DNA from: Syntrophomonadaceae bacterium
Lineage (GTDB): Bacteria; Bacillota; Dethiobacteria; DTU022; UBA8154
Direction of reading: 5' to 3'
Assembly: GCA_003561325.1 (NCBI GenBank)
Contig: PWWY01000134.1
Span: 1 to 5,347, forward strand
Length of the DNA: 5,347 bases
Position 1 is the first letter of the stretch. Every line of letters starts with the position of its first letter. Positions 1 to 5,347 of this stretch are shown one piece after another. The notes below the pieces were generated by a model. The model was not told where the DNA came from, did no database searches, and worked only from the letters and a program-made list of their open reading frames with translations. The translations under genes and the position numbers were made by a program.

Positions 1-3000
1 GCACGTAAAACTCGCCCCCCAGCAGGATCAGCGGGCGTTTTTCTTCCCGCACGGGCACCCGGGCAAAGGACCCGGCCGCTTCACGGAGCAGGTTTTCCAG
101 GGGTCCCAGGTGTCTACCCGCGATGATCTGCGGTAGCGAGGTGCTGAAGTTTTCCAGCACCTGCTCCGTTTTTTGGGCATATTTTTCAAATAGTGCCTCG
201 CTCTGCCCCGCCACCTCTTCATAGGGACGCGTTTTCAGCAGCATTTTGTAGAGCAGATCCATGACCAGCATACCATCGAAGACCGTCACGACAAATTTCA
301 AGCCGAAGCGTTTAATGGCATCGGCTAGCTTTACCGAGCAGATACGGCTGGCCCCGTGACCGGCCCGGTTGATGAGCAAAGATTGGGTTGGCGCATACAG
401 CCCGTAGCGGCAAGGCCCGCAGGCCCAACCCTGGAAAAAAACCACACCGTCTAGCTTTTTTTCATCTTTCCCCTTCTCCAGGTACTCCAGGAAATCCTGC
501 ACATTCTGGATCAGGGGCAAGCATTCATCCCCGTTGACAAAACGGCGGGCCAGGGCCATATCCCGGTCCCGGCTGCGGGGCAGCAGCTCCGCTTCCACGC
601 CGGCGTTGCGAAAAGCCGCCGCGATGGCCCGGGAATGTTGAATGGGTTCAGGGATCATCATTTTTCGCCACCGGGGTTCGCTGAGCAGGCAGGTCCGCGG
701 GGAGTAGAACGCGGGCTTCCCGCCGGTCCCCCTGGAAAGGCAGGTGTTTTTAAAGGCCTCCAGCCGGGTAATCATCCCCGCCGGGGCCGTATGCTCATCC
801 AGGGTTAAGCGGAGATAACCGGAGAGGTTCCCCAGGAAATGGCGCAGCATGGCGTTGGGACCGCATTTAAAAGGGTCCTGAAAGATGAGGTCAAGCTGGG
901 GAAGGCCCGTTTGTTCCCTGCGCTCATTCCAGAAAGCGGCCCAAAAGGAGGCCGAGAGCATCTTTTGCAGCTGAATGGGGTAGATATTATCAACGTCTTC
1001 CAGGAATTCAGCCAGGGCCCCGGCAAACTCTGCCCGGAAGGGGTCCAGTCCCGGATCCTGGATCTCCCCCAGGTGCCAGGCCCGAAAATACTCCAGGATA
1101 AATTCCTGGGGAATGGCCAGGATATCCCTCTGGCGGGCATAGTTCAACGAGCCCTTGGAGACAAAGTCATCGTAAACGGTGTACGGACGGCCCAGGAAGA
1201 TCGCCGCCACCTCTTTTTTGTTGGCCCGCAGGGTTGCCATGACGTTCTTGCTTTCCTCCACCATGGCCTGGCGAAAATCTGCCTGGGCCCGGTATCCTGC
1301 CTCGACTGCGGCCTGCAGCTTTTGCCGGGAAAAGGCCTCTCCCAGCAACCTCTCGGCCACCGGGGCGAGCTGGCGCTGGATCCGGCCAGGACCGTCCCGG
1401 TAGTTCAGCTGGGCGTAGAGCATTTTCCCCTCTTCCAGTTCCAGGGAGTTCGCCACGATCCCCTTGATCGTTTGCAGCAAGGGGCAGGTAAAAGCCCGGG
1501 GCCAGGAAAGGGCCCAGGGCAGGGGTTCCATGTCAACCACTTCCGGAACAAAGATATAGTCAAGGTCTTCTTCCGCCAGGGCCTGGTAATGCCCCACCAG
1601 TACTTCCAGGGGATAGCACATCTCTGACTCCAGGTGCCGCTTGCCCTGTTCCAGGATGGACTCCGAGGTTTCCGGGGAAAGGATGACCCGGGCGCCCAGC
1701 TGGCAGAAAAAGGCGGACCAGAAGGGGAACAGGTCGAAGAACATGCCGCTTCTCGCGATGCCCACCCGGGGGCCGCGGACCAGTGATTCACCGGCCGATC
1801 GGCCAAACAACTCATTGCGCAGGGCGATATAATCGGGAAAATCCGTGCGGGTAACTTTTTTCTCCAGCCCGGAATAGCGACCGCAGCGATCCCCATAGAG
1901 AAAGGATTTTCCATCGGAAAACTCGATCACATCCAGGGTGCAGTGGTGTTCATGTTCACAGCTGGCGCGGCAGCGGGTCTTGCCCACAGTAAAGTCTTTT
2001 AACTCCTGCAGACTGCGAAAGGCAAAGTCCCCCCTGCGGCCCAGCTCATGAAAGGTGCGGGCAATGACCGCACTCCCCAGGGCCCCGGTGAGCTCCGGGT
2101 AGGGGGGAACCACAATCTCGGTATCGCACTGGGCGGCAAAAGCGCTGGCCAGGGCATGATTTTTTGCCGTTGCCCCGGTAAAGACCACATTCCCCAGCAT
2201 GGGGCGGTTTTCTACCGTGCGATTGATGTAGTTCAGCGCCGAAGAGTAAGCCAGGCTGGCCAGTTGGGCGTTTAAGGGTAATCCCCGGGAGGCGGCGGCA
2301 ATCAAAGCGGACTGGGAGAGCAGGGTACAGGTGTCGCCCAGGTCAATGGCGTAGTCCGCCTGGAAGGCTTTTTCTGAAAACTCGCCCTCGATCTCCACGC
2401 CCAGGAGCCCCGCCAGGTTCTCCAGGAAAGTGCCCGTGCCAGCCGCGCAAACCGGGTTCATGCGGTAGTCGAACAGGACCCCGTCGTTGACCTGCAAAAA
2501 CTTGGAATCTTCGCCGCCGATCTCGATAATGGACAGGGTGCCCCGGTCGCCGCAAAAATACTTGACCCCTTCGGCCTGGCAGGTAATCTCATCCACGGCG
2601 TACTCCGCGCTCAGGATCTTCTGGGAAAGAAAACGCCCCGAGCCGGTGGTGCAGGCCACCATGGGAACACCCTGCAGCAGGCTGCCGTAGCGTTTTTCCA
2701 CTTCTTTCATCAGTTCCAGCACCTGCAGGGCCGGCCGCCCCGCGGTAGGTAAGTAAACCCCGCCCAGCAAGCGCCCCTGCCCGTCCAGCAGGGCACACTT
2801 GGTCGAAACGGACCCGCAGTCCACCCCCACATAAACCTTGGACAGGTCAAAATTGACCTCTTCCCGGGGTTCTTCCAGGTAGCGGACCCGTTGCGGAACC
2901 AGCGGCGGCAGGGGATTATCGGGGATATACCGGCTCGCGGGGATCTCTTTCGCGGGCAAGGCGAGCAGCCGTGCAGCGGCTACTTCCTCCCGGGCCAGGC

Positions 3001-3805
3001 TGGCCGCTCCCAGGGCATTTAAATATGCATGCCCGGGGGGCACCGTGACTTCCACGGCACGCTCGCGGCAGTACCCGGTGAGACACTTCATCACAGCCGG
3101 GTTCTCCGCGACACCACCGACAGCACACAGCCTGCCCGGACCTTGAATCCGGTTTAGCATCACCGAGGTTAAAACCATATCAGCCAGGGCCCGGGCCATC
3201 CCGGCCGCAACCATGCCCTGGGTAGCCCCTTCGTTAATCGCGTGGGTCATATCCGACTTGGCAAAGACGGCACAACGCCCCGATATTTTCACTTCACCCT
3301 GGGCCTGCAGAGCGACCTCCGCCAGTTCGCGGTCGTTGTAGCCCATGCGCGTGGCCTGCTGGTACCAGAAAGAACCGCTTCCCGCCGCACACTGGCCGTT
3401 GCGGTTGAAAAAGCGGACCAGGCCGGAATCATCCAGCTCCAGGTAGTAGATGTTCTCATGACCCAGGGAAAGCACGGACCGGGTTTCTATCGCCTGGACC
3501 CGCAGCCCTTCCTGCAGGGTCTCGATTTCCAGGAACGGCTTGATGCCCAGTCGCTCCGCCAGCAGGTCCGCGTTAGCGCCGGAAAGCCCCAGTAGAACCT
3601 GCTCCCGGCTGTATCCATCCAGGAGAACCTGCAGGCACTTGCCAGCCGCTTCCACGGCCTTTCCTGCCGTGGGATATGTAACTTTTTCCACCCGCCCCGC
3701 CTCGACTCGCACGCCCTTAACTGCGAAGGTGCCGATGTCGAGCCCGATGCAGGGGGCAGCGAACGCACGCCTTTCCCCGCCGGCTTTCGTTGTTGTAACC
3801 TCCAC
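1..3805 (-). CDS. Large acyl-CoA dehydratase activase-related protein (two BadF/HgdC ATPase modules + DUF2229/HGD-D-like region), 3' end outside the window
   Basis: Probably a cytoplasmic ATP-driven iron-sulfur electron-transfer protein. HgdC-type activases use ATP to push one low-potential electron into a partner such as 2-hydroxyacyl-CoA dehydratase; the substrate here is unknown. The frame is open for 1268 codons without a stop and runs off the left edge. Related fusions are, from memory, about 1400 residues, so the C-terminus is missing. Layout: ATPase module 1 at about 20-275 (IGLDIG 20-25, cluster cysteines C139 in NGQCAAGSGSF and C178 in SGRCAVF, adenosine motif GGVAEN 230-235). Module 2 spans about 325-585 (VGVDCGS 326-332, IGGEDSK 429-435, C453 in CAAGTGTF, C493). 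A cysteine cluster follows (C612, C616, C622, C641), then a DUF2229-like region from about 680 (CYPLEV 730, GRPY 872, CGPNA 981, LDEHTA 1002, CGPCRYG 1129, RPYE). The GTG start at 3805 is chosen because AGGGGGTG lies five bases upstream. A GTG at 3811 is in frame but overlaps that site. The family call is by motif only; the function is inferred. Confidence 0.9.
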   Translation of the reverse strand, partial: MEVTTTKAGGERRAFAAPCIGLDIGTFAVKGVRVEAGRVEKVTYPTAGKAVEAAGKCLQVLLDGYSREQVLLGLSGANADLLAERLGIKPFLEIETLQEGLRVQAIETRSVLSLGHENIYYLELDDSGLVRFFNRNGQCAAGSGSFWYQQATRMGYNDRELAEVALQAQGEVKISGRCAVFAKSDMTHAINEGATQGMVAAGMARALADMVLTSVMLNRIQGPGRLCAVGGVAENPAVMKCLTGYCRERAVEVTVPPGHAYLNALGAASLAREEVAAARLLALPAKEIPASRYIPDNPLPPLVPQRVRYLEEPREEVNFDLSKVYVGVDCGSVSTKCALLDGQGRLLGGVYLPTAGRPALQVLELMKEVEKRYGSLLQGVPMVACTTGSGRFLSQKILSAEYAVDEITCQAEGVKYFCGDRGTLSIIEIGGEDSKFLQVNDGVLFDYRMNPVCAAGTGTFLENLAGLLGVEIEGEFSEKAFQADYAIDLGDTCTLLSQSALIAAASRGLPLNAQLASLAYSSALNYINRTVENRPMLGNVVFTGATAKNHALASAFAAQCDTEIVVPPYPELTGALGSAVIARTFHELGRRGDFAFRSLQELKDFTVGKTRCRASCEHEHHCTLDVIEFSDGKSFLYGDRCGRYSGLEKKVTRTDFPDYIALRNELFGRSAGESLVRGPRVGIARSGMFFDLFPFWSAFFCQLGARVILSPETSESILEQGKRHLESEMCYPLEVLVGHYQALAEEDLDYIFVPEVVDMEPLPWALSWPRAFTCPLLQTIKGIVANSLELEEGKMLYAQLNYRDGPGRIQRQLAPVAERLLGEAFSRQKLQAAVEAGYRAQADFRQAMVEESKNVMATLRANKKEVAAIFLGRPYTVYDDFVSKGSLNYARQRDILAIPQEFILEYFRAWHLGEIQDPGLDPFRAEFAGALAEFLEDVDNIYPIQLQKMLSASFWAAFWNERREQTGLPQLDLIFQDPFKCGPNAMLRHFLGNLSGYLRLTLDEHTAPAGMITRLEAFKNTCLSRGTGGKPAFYSPRTCLLSEPRWRKMMIPEPIQHSRAIAAAFRNAGVEAELLPRSRDRDMALARRFVNGDECLPLIQNVQDFLEYLEKGKDEKKLDGVVFFQGWACGPCRYGLYAPTQSLLINRAGHGASRICSVKLADAIKRFGLKFVVTVFDGMLVMDLLYKMLLKTRPYEEVAGQSEALFEKYAQKTEQVLENFSTSLPQIIAGRHLGPLENLLREAAGSFARVPVREEKRPLILLGGEFYV

Positions 3806-3810
3806 TTCCA

Positions 3811-3818
3811 CACCCCCT
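3811..3818 (-). promoter_or_regulatory. Ribosome binding site of the activase gene
   Basis: Read on the minus strand, AGGGGGTG matches the anti-Shine-Dalgarno complement AGGAGGTG at seven of eight positions. It ends five bases before the GTG at 3805 and supports that start over the in-frame GTG at 3811, which forms part of the site itself. The strong match suggests the gene is translated independently of the upstream lgt, whose stop lies 35 bases before the start. Confidence 0.7.
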
Positions 3819-3840
3819 ATCAGTGCTCAGGAACCCGCGG

Positions 3841-4578
3841 CTAGACAGTTTTCTTCTTCCAAACCAGGACAAAGCTTCCGGAGGCAATCAAGACCAGCGC
3901 AATCACCTGGGCCAGGGACAGCGGGCCCAGCACATCGGGATCCACGCGAAAGAATTCAACAATAAATCGGTAGGCACCGTAGAAAACGAGAAAGAGGACG
4001 AACAGGAATCCTTCAAAATATTTTAGCGGTTGCGCCCGCCGCAGCAGGAAAAAGATCAGCAGCGCGGCCAGGGAGGAATAGAGCTGGGTAGGATGGCGGA
4101 AGCCGTTTCCCAGGGTTGGAAAAACCACGCCCCAGGGGGCCTCGGTGAGCCGGCCGTAGCAGCAGCCGTTCAGAAAACAACCCACCCGGGTAATAGCATA
4201 GCCCAGGGCGATGAAAGGCGCCGCCAGATCCATCAGGGATAAAAAAGACATGCGCCGGATGCGACAGTAAATCAAGGCTCCCAGGAGGGCGGCAAAAAAC
4301 CCGCCGTAGAAGATCAACCCCCCGTCGCGAAAGGCAAAAATACGCCACCAGGGGCCCTCCTGGAACAGCTCCCAGTAAACTGCCACGAAAAACAGGCGGG
4401 AGCCAACAATGGATAAGGCGATGGCGATGATGGCTGCCTCCATGAAGTAATCCTGGTTAATCCCCTGCCGGGGCGCTTCTTTTAAGGCCCAGCCGATGCT
4501 CACGGCAAAGGCGAGAAAAAGGAACGTCCCGTACGCATAGATGGGCAAGCCGCCAATTTCAAACAAGACTCGCTGCAT
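3841..4578 (-). CDS. lgt: Prolipoprotein diacylglyceryl transferase (Lgt) family membrane protein, variant signature
   Basis: Lgt moves a diacylglyceryl group from phosphatidylglycerol to the lipobox cysteine of preprolipoproteins, the first step of lipoprotein maturation in the cytoplasmic membrane. The 245-residue product has about seven hydrophobic segments (near 13-33, 46-68, 88-105, 113-131, 165-180, 188-207, 219-240). Family landmarks in order are PIYAYG (12-17), DGGLIFYGG (85-93), the signature region TRVGCFLNGCCYG (130-142), HPTQLYSS (162-169) and YRFIVEFFR (203-211). By eye, the arginines corresponding to E. coli R143 and R239 are kept (R131, R204), as are E243 (E208) and G154 (G142). 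The E. coli H103, N146 and E151 positions are instead Y91, C134 and C139. The length is shorter than E. coli Lgt. The start is the ATG at 4578, six bases after AGGTG; an ATG at 4584 and a GTG at 4587 overlap that site. It lies 67 bases after rnhA and 35 before the activase. Family membership is secure; genuine Lgt activity is likely but less certain. Confidence 0.9.
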   Translation of the reverse strand: MQRVLFEIGGLPIYAYGTFLFLAFAVSIGWALKEAPRQGINQDYFMEAAIIAIALSIVGSRLFFVAVYWELFQEGPWWRIFAFRDGGLIFYGGFFAALLGALIYCRIRRMSFLSLMDLAAPFIALGYAITRVGCFLNGCCYGRLTEAPWGVVFPTLGNGFRHPTQLYSSLAALLIFFLLRRAQPLKYFEGFLFVLFLVFYGAYRFIVEFFRVDPDVLGPLSLAQVIALVLIASGSFVLVWKKKTV

Positions 4579-4582
4579 GATC

Positions 4583-4589
4583 ATCACCT
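4583..4589 (-). promoter_or_regulatory. Ribosome binding site of lgt
   Basis: On the minus strand AGGTGAT matches the 3' part of the consensus AGGAGGTGAT. Its AGGTG core is separated by six bases from the ATG at 4578. This decides between three closely spaced in-frame starts (GTG 4587, ATG 4584, ATG 4578) in favour of the last, trimming three residues from the longest possible product. Confidence 0.6.
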
Positions 4590-4645
4590 GTTTTCACCGG
4601 GAAAACCGGGTTTTAGGCCGTCCGCGAAAGGGGAGCGAGCCCGGC

Positions 4646-5107
4646 TTATCCGTTTCCCGGCGTTTTCTGATCAATGGCTTCCTGGGCCAGGCGATCAGCC
4701 CGGTTGTTGAGCACATTGTCGCTGTGCCCCTTGACTTTAATCCACTGGACCCGGTGTTTTTGGTGCAGCGTCAAAAGCTCATTCCAGAGGTCCTGGTTGG
4801 CCACGGGTTCCTTGTTGGTCGTGACCCAGCCGTTACGCTGCCATTTTTCCAACCAGCCCTGGTTAAAGGCATTGACCAGGTAGGCGCTGTCGCTGTGGAG
4901 CCGCACGCGGCAGGGTTCTTTTAACGCCTTCAGCCCTTCCAGGGCGGCTTTCATCTCCATGCGCTGATTGGTTGTATTTGCTTCTCTACCCACGATTTCT
5001 TTTTCATGCCCGCTATACAATAAAACCGCCGCCCACCCTCCCGGTCCGGGGTTTCCCCGGCAGGCTCCGTCGGTATAGATGGTAACTTCCTTTAACGCGC
5101 GTGACAA
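4646..5107 (-). CDS. rnhA: Ribonuclease HI
   Basis: RNase HI cleaves the RNA strand of RNA-DNA hybrids in the cytoplasm, helping to remove R-loops and primer RNA. The 153-residue product matches the usual length of bacterial RNase HI. The opening motif IYTDGACRGNPGPGGW (10-25) is diagnostic. The metal-binding acidic set is complete: D13, E51 (in TNQRMEMKAAL), D73 (in HSDSAYL) and D138 (in NNRADRLA). The catalytic-loop histidine is H128 in VKGHSDN. The basic-protrusion-like stretch WLEKWQRNGWVT (85-96) is present, as in E. coli RNase HI. The start is taken as TTG at 5107, because GGAGG ends eight bases before it and homology begins a few residues later. The longer open frame upstream to 5203 overlaps thiE and encodes a Gly/Arg/Pro-rich shadow. 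The gene begins two bases after the thiE stop, suggesting translational coupling. Confidence 0.96.
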   Translation of the reverse strand: MSRALKEVTIYTDGACRGNPGPGGWAAVLLYSGHEKEIVGREANTTNQRMEMKAALEGLKALKEPCRVRLHSDSAYLVNAFNQGWLEKWQRNGWVTTNKEPVANQDLWNELLTLHQKHRVQWIKVKGHSDNVLNNRADRLAQEAIDQKTPGNG

Positions 5108-5109
5108 TG

Positions 5110-5347
5110 TTACTGCCTCCCCCGGCCGGAAGATAGGGCTTCCTGGACCTTCCCGGCCACGGCCCGGGCCGCCTCGGCAACCCTTTCCGCCGCGACAACA
5201 CAAGAAACCACGGCCCCTCCCCGGGCCCCGGCCGCAATGACTTCTCCGGCATTACCGGCATGAATACCACCGATCCCCACCACGGGGAGCTCAACCCTGC
5301 GGCAGATCTCCGCAAGGGAGGCCAGGCCCATGGGTTCCCCGGCATCC
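5110..5347 (-). CDS. thiE: Thiamine phosphate synthase, C-terminal part (5' end outside the window)
   Basis: ThiE joins the HMP-pyrophosphate pyrimidine to the thiazole phosphate to make thiamine phosphate, in the cytoplasm. Only the last 78 or so complete codons are in view, reading in from the right edge and ending in TAA. They show the C-terminal end of the TIM barrel: DAGEPMGLASL, then PVVGIGGI, the phosphate-binding glycine turn. Next come NAGEVIAAGARGGAVVS, the final phosphate-gripping strand and loop, and a terminal Ala-rich helix. The commonest family form of the last motif, from memory, is AGADGVAVVSAI, so R and G here are mild deviations. An internal ATG at 5331 is not the start, because homologous sequence continues upstream of it. 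The thiazole tautomerase TenI shares this fold and motif; the P-x-GL spacing favours ThiE but cannot exclude TenI from this fragment. Thiamine synthesis has no known link to the downstream genes. Confidence 0.8.
   Translation of the reverse strand, partial: DAGEPMGLASLAEICRRVELPVVGIGGIHAGNAGEVIAAGARGGAVVSCVVAAERVAEAARAVAGKVQEALSSGRGRQ
5116..5120 (-). promoter_or_regulatory. Ribosome binding site of rnhA, inside the 3' end of thiE
   Basis: A perfect GGAGG on the minus strand lies eight bases upstream of the TTG at 5107. It sits within the last codons of thiE, just before the thiE TAA (5110-5112). The strength of the site compensates for the weak TTG start and argues for co-translation with thiE. 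Confidence 0.7.

Noticed and set aside
839..1627. A 262-codon plus-strand open frame
   Set aside because: It lies entirely antisense to the large activase frame, whose DUF2229 motifs (CGPNA, LDEHTA, GRPY) are clearly coding here. Its translation shows no recognisable domain and looks like a mirror of GC-rich codon usage.
1..3800. Very frequent CCAGG/CCTGG pentamers, which could be read as a methylation or uptake-signal pattern
   Set aside because: They are explained by heavy use of the CTG leucine codon next to GAA/GAG/GCC codons in a GC-rich gene. They show no regular spacing or longer shared sequence.
1..3805. Possible decay or frameshifting, because only short frames are obvious here
   Set aside because: Reading from the GTG at 3805, motifs at residues 139, 453, 612, 981 and 1129 all fall at the coordinates predicted by one frame. 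The frame reaches base 1 in phase, with no stop and no shift.
3487..3813. A 108-codon minus-strand open frame beginning with GTG at 3813
   Set aside because: It is shifted relative to the true activase frame and gives a Trp/Arg/Ser-rich product without motifs. The overlapping frame from 3805 carries the IGLDIG ATPase signature.
4579..4645. Promoter or rho-independent terminator between rnhA and lgt
   Set aside because: No clear -35/-10 pair is visible. The short inverted repeats are weak and are not followed by a convincing T run in the direction of transcription.
5108..5203. Upstream extension of RNase HI by 32 residues
   Set aside because: The extension overlaps thiE, is Gly/Arg/Pro-rich with no RNase H similarity, and ignores the well-placed GGAGG before the TTG at 5107. 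It does not resemble the hybrid-binding domain found at the N-terminus of some RNases H.

Overview
The window holds four co-oriented genes, all on the minus strand. Read in the direction of transcription (right to left) the order is thiE (3' end only), rnhA, an lgt homologue, and a very large acyl-CoA dehydratase activase-related gene that runs off the left edge. The gaps are 2, 67 and 35 bases, so a single transcription unit is plausible. I see no convincing promoter, terminator, RNA gene, insertion sequence, CRISPR array or long repeat.

Region by region: 5110-5347 is the C-terminal part of a ThiE-type thiamine phosphate synthase. 4646-5107 is a complete RNase HI, with a TTG start placed by a GGAGG site that lies inside the end of thiE. 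3841-4578 is a complete integral membrane protein of the Lgt (prolipoprotein diacylglyceryl transferase) family with unusual substitutions in its signature motifs. 1-3805 is one uninterrupted frame of 1268 codons. It encodes two tandem HgdC/BadF-type ATPase modules (each with the cysteine pair expected for a shared [4Fe-4S] cluster), then a DUF2229/2-hydroxyacyl-CoA-dehydratase-like region with many conserved-looking cysteines. Because this frame has no stop inside the window, it is easily missed, and only short shadow frames show up there.

Organism: the DNA is GC-rich (roughly 60% by eye). It uses GTG and TTG starts with strong Bacillota-type Shine-Dalgarno sequences (AGGGGGTG, AGGTGAT, GGAGG). 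It carries a giant oxygen-sensitive-type activase fusion, typical of strict anaerobes. A moderately GC-rich anaerobic clostridial lineage (Moorella/Desulfotomaculum-like) fits best. This is inference, and the species is not identifiable from the window.

How the genes work together: thiE, rnhA and lgt are housekeeping genes with no obvious pathway link to each other or to the activase. The most interesting item is the large activase. Its two ATPase modules are not equivalent, since module 1 has lost the acidic DxGG-type phosphate motif that module 2 keeps. This suggests a built-in, asymmetric version of the normally homodimeric HgdC electron pump, fused to its own candidate electron acceptor. 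The atypical Lgt is the second point worth checking.
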